Origin: Siderastrea radians
Taxonomy: Eukaryota > Cnidaria > Anthozoa > Scleractinia > Rhizangiidae
Assembly: GCA_964017195.1 (NCBI GenBank)
Contig: OZ024897.1
Span: 34,038,536 to 34,102,535 of the forward strand
Direction of reading: 5' to 3'
DNA length: 64,000 nt
Part shown: positions 46,401 through 58,800 of the stretch, piece after piece
Numbering within the stretch: position 1 is the first letter of the stretch
Layout: each line of letters begins with the position of its first letter
Program-made: the position numbers and the translations under genes
The notes under the pieces: generated by a model
What the model saw: the letters and a program-made list of their open reading frames with translations, nothing else
What the model was told of the DNA's origin: nothing
Databases searched by the model: none

Positions 46401-49400
46401 AATCTGTGTTAGAACATTCTGCTGGCGAGTAGTAATTGAAGATTGTCCACAGAAGAGTAACGTTTATGGAATTTGGAGTGCTAAAGGTAGCGTCCTTGAA
46501 ATCAAGAAGTCTACAAAGCTAAGAGAGTCACCTTACAGTATTCAACGTACCACTGACGTAAGAAGCTTTACTCACGTGTACCCTGTTTTGTGCAATATGA
46601 TTATAATATATTTAATTTTTGATTGCGTGATTTCTTATGAAAAATAATGAATGGATTATTAGAGCTGCGTTTAGCTGGTCTTCAATGGTCTGGGCTAATA
46701 ATGTGGCTTTTCTGAGCAGTTGCAGATTCTTTAAAATTATCAATTGGTATATACGTAGAATCGAATGAAATCTATGCTACATTGACTCTTTTAGAACCTG
46801 TTAGTTTCTAACAAGATCCTACTGTTATTGGCATCAGTCTTCTTGGACAAAATTTCGTATCTCGGCTATGCCTCTTGAAAATGTACACCAAAAAATGGGT
46901 TAAAAGTGAAGTTTATAAAAATGGTCGCACTTAATCGCAAGCGGATTGCAACTTTCTAGCCTGCGTAACGAGCGTTTATTTAACTACGTTTGAATAAGTT
47001 CAAACATTTACGAGCGTGAGATTCGTATGAAAAAGGAAGCAGAAAATGTCCTAATATGGCCAATTTCGCGCACACAAACTTGTGAATGCCAATTACCTCA
47101 TTAAACACACTTACTCAAAGTAAAACGCTCAAGTTTTCAAAAACCGCATTATGTTTCGCGGACACTAGGTGAAGCTTTCCCCGTTTAAAATTATGGCGGG
47201 CATCGCGCACCCGTGCTACATTTCACAGCTGGAATGGTTTAACGTATCTGCCTAAACACTCTCATGTTTAAGGGAAAGACGACATGAACATGCAAAAAAT
47301 TCAATTATTAGTTCAACAAAGATAATAGTTAAAGGGAAAACAAGATATAAAAGTGAAAAATTCGTGATAAGAGAGACTGACAAGAGAAAGACAGTAGAAT
47401 CAGATCAAACTTCATTGTTGATTAATGTACCGGTCAAATTGCATTGTTGATTAATGTACCGGTCAAATTGAAGCTTCAACATGCCCCCTCCCCCAAGCAA
47501 ACCCCGGGCATTTGACTGTGCATCGTGCCGGGGAGGGGGGGATTTTAACGTTGCCTTGGAAGGGTGGGGAATTTGAACCAGACTTATCTCTTGTTCTAGC
47601 GTAATATGCCCCTGAGTTTTTTCGGTTTTTGCGGGGTCTGACAGACTTCAAAGATAGAATTTCGCCTTTGTTAGTGAATAACTCTCTCAAAAGGGTCTTA
47701 AAAAGAAGTTTGAAGGTGCCGTTACTGCATATCTCTCTCTGAAAAGCGTGAACAGTGTTTGATTGAGACGAAATTTGTCTTTGAGGAGAGGTATTTCAGG
47801 ACTAATTGGTGGGACATTTGAACGGCTTTTTTGCCCCGAGGGAAGGGAATTCGAATATGAACAAGCCTATCGTGAAAAGTTCAAATGCCCGGGGGGTTGC
47901 CTGGGGGGAGGATGTTGAAGCTTCAATTTGACTGGTACATAGTGAAGAGAAACAGAATCCTGAAATAAAATACAAAACTCTCCTTGCAGAAAAAAAAATT
48001 TAAAACATTATTTCTATTTTAAAAAAAATTATACAATTATATACGCAAAAAAAACATCAATAACCACGAGAATTTCCGTTCCGTGGAGCGGTTACCGTGA
48101 AAGCTCTATTAAGAGCCCCGGGGGCTTATTTAATTTTTCTGCCTCAGAAAGGGGGGCTTAATAGAGAAAGGGGGATTAAACCAATTTTTAGCAAAATTAT
48201 TTTTGATCGCTGGCTAATAGGGACAAAAATGGTGTGTGTATCATTAGGGCTCCTGGTATCACAGAATTATATCTACAACATAATTTGTATCCTAATATAA
48301 TGGTACTTCTGGGGAATGAAAGACCAAATTTTCCAACAAACTGCATGGCTGAAACATATCGATAAAGATTTGATATAGATCATTTTACTGATATTTCAAA
48401 CCGAAGGAGGAGGGGAGAGGGGGGGCTTAAAAGAGGGGGGGGGCTTGATAGAGCTTTCACGTTATTATGATTTTGTCACATATTGCCTTTCCTTTTTAGT
48501 CTAACAGTTCATAACTTGGGCTGATGCTAATCTGCAACTAAAACATTTGAAGTGCAAAACGCTTTGTACTGACAAGGCAAACTTAAACTTCCTTTAAATT
48601 TATAATCCAAGACTAATTAGCAAAAAGCACCTGATTGATAAAACATTGGTGGTTGCGAAGAATAAGCCATGAACGATACGACACGATGGAATTCTGGGAA
48701 CACAGCACTGACACACTTGCTACTCAGTTCCATATATTGATTGATATTCAAGATATTTCATTCCCTAAGAAGGTTTTGGAGTAGATTTGGTTATCCTGTG
48801 TTAATGTTATCCCCACGATACCTGGGAATAGAAACAAGTTTTCCCGCTTCCCAGAAAACCATTGGGTCGTATCGTTCATAGTACATGCTTTTCACGCGAC
48901 AATGTTTTTTCAGTTAGGCGTATACATGTTATTATTACATATCCATGAAACGAAAGTCGAGTGTTAAGCGTTAAATAACTCACTATAGTATAATAAAAAA
49001 TTATTCGCCGAAGTGGAGGGGAATAGTGTTGGATATTTTCCGAGCAACGAAGCGGCGAGGTAAATATCTATCAACTTCACCGACACCAATTGTTTTAGTA
49101 GACACCAGACCAGTGGATAGCAAGCACCAAACAGTTTCTTTCTTTTTTTTCTGCGAAATGAGGAAGAACTCACCCACGAAATCGAGAACAAAGCCGGGAG
49201 ATGAATATCAGATACTATCCCGAGTATGAGTAGCCAATCAGAGCGCGTAAAAAAACACTATGCACTGGTATGGTCTATACTAATAACAATTATCTTCATT
49301 CCTATGCCAATGTTGTCTTTTTATCGTATTGAAACAGAAAGATTTTTGGAGTCAAGTGGGTATGCTAAGACCCGAAAGCTGGAAAATCAAGAAACAGGTA

Positions 49401-52400
49401 GCACTGAGACAAGTCCTTCTGTCGCCGTCAGTGAAGAATCAAATGACGTTGGGGAGGAAAGTGTAGACATTGATGAACCTCGCACATTGTCAGGTATATT
49501 GAGCTACTATTCAGTTTAGTTAATACCCTACTATCACGATTTTAACACCATAGGCTTTTGCTAAATATTACACTTTTAATATTTTTTTACAGATGCCCTG
49601 CTTCCAGCTGAAAATACTTTACTTGTTTCTTCTCTTACGATCCTTCAAAAGCCGGCAAGTAGGCGCAATTCCACAACTTCAGGTTAGTTAACCAGCTTGT
49701 CTTCCTTAGTTTCCTTTCACAAGTCACTGAGATCGTTTTCAGTTGGTTATTGTGTTGAGTCGTCAATCTGTCCATCCTTCAGTCTTCGTGTCACTTTACC
49801 GCTTCCAATTGTCTATCAGACCATTCATTCATCCGTCTCATCCCTCTCTTTGTCAGACCATTCACTCGTTTGTGTATCAGATCATTCATTCACCTGACCG
49901 TCAGGCCATTCATCCATCCATCCATCCATCCATCCATCCATCCATCCATCCATTCATCCATCCATCCACCCATCCATCCATCCATCCATCCATCCATCCA
50001 TCCATCCTTCTCTCAGACCAGTCCTCCCGCTGTCTGTCGGACCATTCATTCATCCATCTGTCAGACCACTACTCCAACCGTCTTTCAGACCGTTCATCCC
50101 TCCATCTGTCAGACCATTCATTTGTCTATCTGTTAGATTATGTATCCATCTAACTGTAGACTCTTCATCCCTCTATCTGTCAGACATTTCATTCATCTAT
50201 TTGTTTGACCATTTATCCATCTGTCTCTCAGAACATTCTTTTATCTGTCAGATCATTCACCTTTCTATCTGTCGGACAATTCATTCAAGAGTTTTTCATA
50301 ATGTTCATGCTCGTCATGTTCTACATTTTGCAACACTGTAACGCAGTTGTACATGTTGGTTAAGTCTGTTAGGATCAGTTTGCAACCGGCGCGAATTCCT
50401 CGGGTCCGTAGAGCACACATCCAGCTGTCGTCAGAACGTTCATTCATCCGTCTGTCAGGCCACTCTGGTTTTTGCACGACGAACTCAACATCCCCACGGA
50501 CATCCAGCTTTTCCTAGACTATGCAAACAATGTTGTCAAGTTGTCCCGGGGTGTAAGACAAGGCTGCCCCCTTTCCCCCTACTTATTCATTATTTCAGCT
50601 GAAATCCTGGCAAATGCTATCCGAGCTAATCCAAATATTAAAGGAATTATTGTTAAAAACACCAAAATTAAGTTATGCCAATATGCCGATGCCACCACAT
50701 TAACACTAGATGGCTCCGAGAAGTCCTTCCAGGAGGCTTTGTCGATGTTAGAAACATTTGGAAACGTGTCCGGCCTCGGGCTCAATTACAAAAAGACAGA
50801 AGCGTTCTGGATAGGCTCAATGTCTAAGAGTAAAGTCATTCTCTTTCCAGAAAAGAACCTCAAATGGCCGGAGCAAAAAGTAAAAGTTTTAGGGTCTGGT
50901 TTTCAAACAACCCACAAATATCCCTATCATTGAATCTTCTCGAAAAATTGGAAACGGCAAGAAAGTGCCTTACCTCGTGGAGACTCCGAAGGTTAAGCCT
51001 AATCGCGAAAATCGTTGTTTTAAAAAGCCTTGTGGCATCACAGCTAGTTTATGTTTTGACATCCCTTCAATCCAAAGAGTCTATTATTAGGGAAGTAAAT
51101 AGCCTTTTCTATGATTTTCTGTGGGACGGAAAAAGCGATAAAATAAAGCGAAAAGTTATGATAAGCGACTTTAAAGATGGCGGTCTTAGAATGTTGGACA
51201 TTGAGTCTTTTAATAAAGCCCTAAAGTGCTCTTGGATTAAAAAATATTTGGACGATGAGAACAAAGGCAAATGGAAACTTTTCCTGGATTTGGAATTGGA
51301 ATGTTTTGGGGGGAAGATGTTTTTTACTTACAACCAGAGCAAAAATGACCTTCTAAACCGCGTTCATTTTAAGGACCCTTTCCTAAAGGAAGTTCTGAAT
51401 ATCTGGACCGAAGTTAACTTTGAACCCCAGTTAAAATCGGTTGAGCATTTCCATTCTCAAACTCTTTGGTTTAATTCAGTGTTTAGAATCGCCAAAAAGA
51501 CTTTTTTCTATTCTGACTGGTCTAGGAGTGGCATTAATCAAGTCAGGGATTTGCTAAAAGACGATAACTCCTTTCTCTCGTACCAAGAATTTAAGGCAAA
51601 ATTTAAATTCACGCCGTGCCCTCTTACCTATTGAGGCGTTATTTCTATGCTTCAAATAGTCAAAAAGTCTCTGGGAAATAACCCAACGGAAACGATGAAG
51701 CACGAACCAATGACCTCTAAGCTAGAAAAGGCAAAAAAAGCAAGTCAACTCGTATACAAGGTCCTTGTAGAAAAAAAGGGATCTTTACCTGCCGAGAGTC
51801 AAGAAAAATGGATGTCGGATTGTACTTGTACCGAGATAAATTGGAAAGCAGCTTATCTGTTAACCCGCCAGTGTACTAATGTTCAGGTTGATTGAGTTTC
51901 AATTTAAGCTTTTACCATGTTTACATCGGAGAATTCCCACAAATTCCTTCTTGCAAAAAATTGGCTTAAAGGAAAGCGGCAAATGCTCTTTTTGCGGTGT
52001 TGAACTTGAAACACTTACTCATCTCTTTTGGGATTGCGATGAAACCCAATGTTTTTGGTTTAAGGTTGTGGCTTGCCTGAAAGAATGTAAAGTTGTTCAG
52101 GAGTCTTACATTCTAGAGATAACGACGGCTCTGGGCCTGAGGCCAGATACATCGAACTTGAAGCTACAAATTAACTATTGTCTCCTACAAGCAAGGTTCT
52201 TTGTATGGTGTTGCAAGGTGAAGGGGAAAACTATAAGTTGGATCAATTTTAAACAAATTCTCAAAAGAAACTTTGAAATAGAAACAGCAGGCCACCCAAA
52301 TAAATTGGAATTGAAAAAATGTACCCTTTTGTCTCCCTTCCTGTAGGCTTTTTCTTTTACTTGTTTTTCTGGACGAACGTGACCCCAAGCTCTCTCGCTC

Positions 52401-55400
52401 TAAACACGAACATAAGGCTATATATACGGTGTCTATAATGAAAAGCATGACGCACGTCTTGCCCCCTCTTCTCTCTTCCTATTTCTTTTTCCCTTATAAT
52501 TTAACTTCCTTCTAGTTTCTGTTTTTTGTATTTTTGTCTGTTTGTGTATTTAAGCTTAAAAAGATATTTTTTTAAATATTTGTAAATCCTTGTTGTGTAA
52601 TGGAATAAAACATCCTATTATTAAAAAAAAAAAAAAAACATACAACCAAACGCTAGCGAGTAAGCCTTAGAGACCAAGTTAAACCATTAATGGAACAGAG
52701 AAAAGAATAAAGGCTTCAGATTCAAAAAAAAAACAAAAACAAAAAAGAAACAATGTGATGAAACACAAGCAAAACAACATCTTGAAATTCTTCATCTGTC
52801 TCCATTTAACCTTACCTTGGACATCATGTAATCCTTGTTCGATGTAAATGTCTAGATTTCCTCCGTGGTAGGCGTTTCGGTCAATAAAATATGCCCTACA
52901 TACCATGCGTGGTGACCGAGTTCAGTGAATAACAATATGTAGTATATTGCCAGCTAAAACAGCGCATATTTTGCAGTTCATTAGCTTGTTCTATGCGTCT
53001 CTCGTTCAATTTTTTTATAATGACAAAAAGGAACTTGGAAGGTGTTATTTGAAAGTATACTGAACAGGTAGTTCACTATGGTTGAAGATGCCATACTCTG
53101 ACTATTTGAGTTAACACGTCAAGAGATTACAAATCGTTATACTATTTGTTTGTTTGTTTGTTTGTTTGTTTATTTTTTTGTTTTTCAGAAGAAAGAATCC
53201 TTTTGTTGAATGGAAGAGCTAAGATCAGTGCCTGGAGGAAACTTCTTCAGGGTCTGAATCCCGTGGATAAAGAAGAATGGCGTCAAAGCAATTTTTTCTG
53301 CAAATTTTTTCTTATTTGCAAGGTGAAGTAACTTCTTGCTTGTTCCTTTTTTTTACACTTGGGCATACATAAAATGACATGGTACATTAATATAGCAGAG
53401 GCATGGTTCGGACTCTTGATGACAGGCTTTTGATCAGAAGGTTGACGGTTGATGCTTGATCTCTCATTCGTGTCATGTTATTTCATTAGACAGGATCAAA
53501 CTTTACTCCAGTTTATAAATAGATAACGTCCAAAAAGAGCTGGGGTAACCCTGTGATCAACTACCATCCCATCTGGGGGAGTAGGTTATACTCCTAGTCA
53601 CTTTATCCTGTGATGGACTAGCATCCCATTCTGAGGAGGAGCAGTAATACTCGTATTTGCTTCATGCTAAAGAAATCTGAGTTTAACACGGGCCGTGTGG
53701 GTGGATTGCACCCCATGTGTGACTTCGCCTTTATCATGACACATAACAGCATTACTTTGGTTTTACTCGGGATTGGTCGAAAAATCAGCTCCTTTTCTCT
53801 GATCGGTGGGTCCAATACATTGCGAGAGTAAATGAACCAACTGGTTTCTCTGTGCACTTTAAAACGGCATGACTTCATTAGTAATTAGTAAGCTCGCCAA
53901 TTTTCAGGCTTCTGGTATTTATAAGTGTAGGACGTTATGGTAGCTATAAGGTTGCAAAAGTTAAAAGGATTTGCTGAATGGTATACTATTTGAGGGACCT
54001 TTTGATTGGAGCACATGTCTACAAGAACAACTTTTCAAACCTAATGTACATGCATCACACCAGTCTTATTGCAAGAGCTTCTTTATCGACAGAAGGGACC
54101 AAGTTATGCAACTACACAAACCACAGTGTATTTTCATCTCTATAAATTTTGAAATTGTTGCATTTCGATAAAATAAAGAGGAAGGAGCATCGGAAGGCGG
54201 CTGGTCTCACTGTCTGAATTTCGTACCTTCTTCTAAGTAATCGTACTGCTACTCACCCCGACAGATTAATTAGTCCAATCCGAAGGTTCCAATTTTTAAG
54301 CTCATAGTTAGAAAATGCAAAACCAGGGCAAACACAGAAACTGGGCGCTTTCCCTTCGATGAAAAACTTTAGTATATTCAACTTCAACTTCAACGTTCTG
54401 GAAATTCTTGCTTACAGTAGTTTCAATGGTCTGGCTCACGGATAGCAGCTGCTAATCTAGGTGGCCAGTCATACATCAGGAGGACCAAATGTCGAATGGA
54501 CTGATATTTCTTGGTCATACCGAATATAGTGACTCTTGACGATTAAACAATTTTTTCCTTAATAGTGCACAAGTTGAAAATTTACTAAACTATAAAGAAG
54601 TAAAAGAAAACGTAGGCACCCAATTAAGGGTGCGTGAGCCATTTTGTAGCTGTCAATGAGTGCAAAGGAAATGGTTATTGAATGAACGTGAGAGTGCGAA
54701 AGTACACTATTGTGATGTTGTTTATTTGAGTAGCGTTGGGCATTCGAAAAGTATTGGTTTTTAGACAGAGTTTACATGGTAAGTAAAGCTGTGTCTGATA
54801 TTGTGCAACCTCGTTCCCAGGGCTTTTCCAAATTTTAAGGTGATCAAAGTTCAATGTTTGACTCAGCCAAAGGGTTTGTGTTAGTGGTTGTGTACACGTG
54901 ATTGATCAAAGTTCAGTGGTTGTGTTCAGCGAATAAACTTTGTTTTATTGAACGTTTTGACGTGAAATTAAGATGCGAAATTGGACAACAATATTCAGAG
55001 ATGTTTTCAGATGTAGAGAGGTGGAAATGGGGGAATGAATCGTAGGAATTTTAAATGATCGAATTTTGAGAATAATGGAGGAGTTAGCCTGTGTGGTAAA
55101 CAACGTTAATTTTTATCACGTAGAGTACATGTGATCAGGCAACGGTCGGATTTTGCTTAGCTCTATTGTACTGTCAAATGTGGGTAATGCAGGTGCATCG
55201 ACAATCTCACCATGTCGCTTTCGTGGCGTAATTTTCCTCTCGTTCTATTCTGCATTTTTTGTTCCGCCGCCCGACAACTTGCTCTTCAGGAGAGTTTGAC
55301 AGTCCTCGGGAATGCCGAACATGGCTCACCCAACCAACCAACCAACCAACCAACCAACCAACCAGAGAACCAAACTTTACAAAACCGTGAGGCTGCATGC

Positions 55401-55791
55401 CGACTATGTGGCTATTGTGTCTTGACAAAATAGCTCAACAAATTGGTTTAACAAGTCTTCCTCTCAAATGGACTGTTTGTTCCAGAACGTTTTCAAGTCA
55501 AACCAAACCATTTCATTTAAATTTTGACCAGAACTACAGAATTTTTGGCTTAGTAAATGGAAAGTGCCTTTTTTTTCTACTCCTGGCAATGAAGAGCTCG
55601 GTCAAAAACTATGCTAAGTGGAAATGTGGCCTAAAAATCAAATTTGCTCCGAATTAACTACACTTTAGCATACGTGGTTTCGTATTTTATTCAGTTTTTT
55701 GGCCTGAAGGTTTAAGAATTAGCTTGTAAGTTATTTTTCCTAAAAGCTAAATCTTGAAACTAAAGCAAATCGAGAATGATAGTTAATTAAT

Positions 55792-55826
<35 letters not shown>

Positions 55827-58800
55827 TTTGTTTCTCTGTTTATTTTTTATTATTTTTTGCTATTTCTTTGAACCAAAACAAAAGGAATCATTCGAGCATC
55901 AGTCCTCTTTCATATTAAGTTGCTTGAATAAAGTAATAGGATAAGCAAATATAGTAAGGTACCGGTCATTATTTATCGCCTGGGGGGGGGGGTCGGAGGA
56001 TTTTAGGGGGGGGATCACTTGATTTTTAGGAGAACAGAAGGAGGGATCAGTCTTAACTGAGAGTCCAAAAGGGGGGATCACTGAAAATTTTTGGAAGGAT
56101 TCAGAGCGGGGACCACTCAAATTAAATCTGCTTGGACAATGCCAGTTTTGAGAGCATACAAAATAAATGCGCCCATTCTACTGGGAGATGATAGCGTTTG
56201 CAGTCTCAATTTGTTTTAACACAACTTTATTTCGAAAACGGAAGTCTGTCATACTGGCGAGTGTGCCCTTTCAATTTATATCGAGAACGTTTTGTGTTAA
56301 CACTTTTATATTTTTCCTTTTATAAAGTACTTCTGCCTTAGCTAGTATTCATCTTTGAACATGACACTGAGGTGAATTCTAAATTGTGAACCATAACTCC
56401 TGATAAACGAAACATTGTGAAATAGGGCTTTTGTTTAAACATAAAACATTTATCGCCTCTCCAGGGACGGGCTCCCTGATCAGCTCTATACTAAATACGA
56501 TTCAACTACTTCTTTTGCCTCTTGAGCCTCATCATCCGATTCAACAACCGGATAAAAATAAGTTGACAGGCCTGCACGACTCTCGCGCACGTGTACTAGC
56601 CATTCTCATAGTTTTGATCTCACGAGTATATCTTTGAGAGACCTACCCCTTTTGTATGATATTAGAGGAGGTTCTTTGAATATTTCCTTGAACAATAGTT
56701 GTTTTTCTGTTAAATGCCAGTGTTTCATGAGTATTTGTCTTAAGTTTGGTTCTGCTGGGTGGTATTGCGTTACAAAAGGCAAGATAAGAGCAAATTAGGC
56801 AAAATTCCCACTTACAATTAGTTTTGTGACCCTGAAGCCCTTCAGTTGAATACCATGCCAAACTATCAATTTATTTCTATGCTTTCAGGTTCCTGCAGTA
56901 TTTTTTCTTAATCTGACCATCCCGGTTGTAAATTATGACCAAGAAGACCATAACTGGAACAAGTGGTTGAATGTTCTACACTGCGTCACAATGCCAGTTT
57001 TTGGTGCCATAGCAACGAAAGGTTTGTCTATGTTGTTCAAATACCATGGAATTTCCAAAAGTAACGGTCCCCGTACCTTTCAAAAACAAGAAAGCTGGGT
57101 AGCAATTTTCAGTTAGTAGCTACTTTCGGGTGGCTGTTACTTTCGGACAGCCAAAATATGCGATTAGTTGAAGACAAGCTGTAAATATCATGACAGATGC
57201 AAATGAAATACTTTAATGCCACTTTTATCCTCAAAAGGTTTCTCATTGATTCTATGATACATGTAAAGGTAAAATGCTCACGCAAAGGTCCGTAAGACCA
57301 TCTGAGCTCCTTAATAAGCTTTGATGCCCAAATTTGCAAAAAAAATTGAGTCTCACACCGATGTCAATTCTTAAGTAAATTGTTATGTTCCTACTGGAAT
57401 CACTGGACTCAGTAATTGGCTTAATAAATGTTGCTTGGAAGTTGAGTCGTTACCATTTCGTTCTGGGGGGAGGGGGCATAACGTTCAGAAGATTCATGCG
57501 TGTATTACTTTCAGGAATTTCTAGAAACGTCCCAAACTTAACATTACTTTGGGGCAAGGGGTCGGAATTGTATGGTAAGCGTGTTACTTAATCAGAACCT
57601 GAGATGGACGATGATAGTACTATAAACAGTGAAATCTCACTAAGGGGGATACCCTCGGGACCAGCGCTAGATCGCCTCCATAAAGAAGGGTCCGCCTTTG
57701 ATTAGTTACAGACAAACATGTGGCTAGTCCGGTACCAGCCAACCATGTCCACCTTACAGTGGTGTCTACTTTATAGTGGTGTCTGTCTTACAGTGGTGTC
57801 TACCTTACGGTGGTGCCTGCCCTACAGTGGTGGCTACCTTACACTGGTGTCTGCCTTATCGTGGTCTCTGCCTTTAACAGTGGTGTCTCCCTTACAGTGG
57901 TGTCTCCCTTACAGTGGTGTCTCCCTTACAGTGGTGTCTCCCTTACAGTGGTGTCTCCCTTATAGTGGTGTCTCCCTTACAGTGGTGTCTCCCTTATAGT
58001 GGTGTCTCCCTTACAGTGGTGTCTCCCTTACAGTGGTGTTTCCCTTACAGTGGTGTCTGCCTTACAACAGTGTCCACCTTACAGTGGTGTCTGCCTTACA
58101 ATAGTGTCCACCTTACAGTGGTGTCTGCCTTACAATAGTGTCCACCTTACAGTGGCGTCTGCCTTACAGTGGTACCCGCCTTACAGTGGAGTTCGCCTTA
58201 TAGTGGGGTGTGCCTTACAGTGGTGTCTGCCTTACAGTGGTGTCTGCCTTACAGTGGTGTTCACCTTACAGTGGCATCGGACTGACAGTTGTGTCTTCTT
58301 TACAGTGGTGTATGCCTTATAGCGGTGTCTGTTATGAGATGTTTGACTGCCGTCTCATTCACAGAGGCTCAAAGATAATTTCGGAGGGGTGGGAATCCAT
58401 CGAGCAAAGTAAGTCAATACGTACAAAAGGTAGGTTTGAGGGCGAGAGCAGGATCCTCTACCGATCTCTCATCCCTAGCACCTGCACTCATCCTGGAGAG
58501 CAGATACATTTTAACGCCTCAAAAAAATTCCTGGACAGGAGAGAGAGCTGACTGTGATTTTTTAGTTAAGAGAAATCAGGGAAATAAAAGGGCTGTCTCA
58601 CTAAGTTAAACATCATTTTCTTACTTTAGGTGGCAATATTTTGATTGGTGGAGGGTTTCCTGTCTGGGCACTGGCACTTTGCGGAGGAGTTGTTCTAGCT
58701 TTTATTGTTGCCATGGCAACTACAAGCAACAGACGGCCACGTGCTCACTTTGTAAGTATCTTCTGAAACTATCCCAAACTCACTTTTAACTTGCATTGGG

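Larger units (their letters stand above)
45376..49337 (+). other. NCLX-B intron 7
   Basis: 3962 bp versus 1258 bp in copy A. The growth comes from inserted elements: 45729-45898, 47454-47940, 48096-48461 and 49000-49275. The 46200-47400 stretch has no repeat or gene I recognise. Confidence 0.75.
49683..53188 (+). other. NCLX-B intron 9
   Basis: 3506 bp. It holds the shared minisatellite (49740-50290) and a truncated LINE (about 50511-52638), then AT-rich sequence to a T-rich acceptor with (TTTG)n at 53143-53172. Confidence 0.85.
53323..56888 (+). other. NCLX-B intron 10
   Basis: 3566 bp. Contains short simple repeats (55328-55363 CAAC-type; 55789-55830 TTTA) and a G-rich repeat near 55980-56110 with GGGGGGATCACT motifs. 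Open frames at 55212-55433 and 55397-55657 do not resemble any protein I know. Otherwise nothing recognised. Confidence 0.65.

Noticed and set aside
49743..50153. HPSIHPS-rich frames
   Set aside because: Microsatellite/minisatellite translation in an intron shared with copy A.
55212..55433. 73-codon frame starting with a signal-peptide-like stretch
   Set aside because: It passes through a CCAA microsatellite, lies in intron 10 of copy B and resembles no known protein.
57718..58322. Repetitive frames with [17 protein letters not shown] units
   Set aside because: Product of the 17-bp minisatellite in an intron; open in all three frames.
57749..58330. CRISPR array
   Set aside because: Repeats are contiguous with no unique spacers, in a eukaryotic intron.
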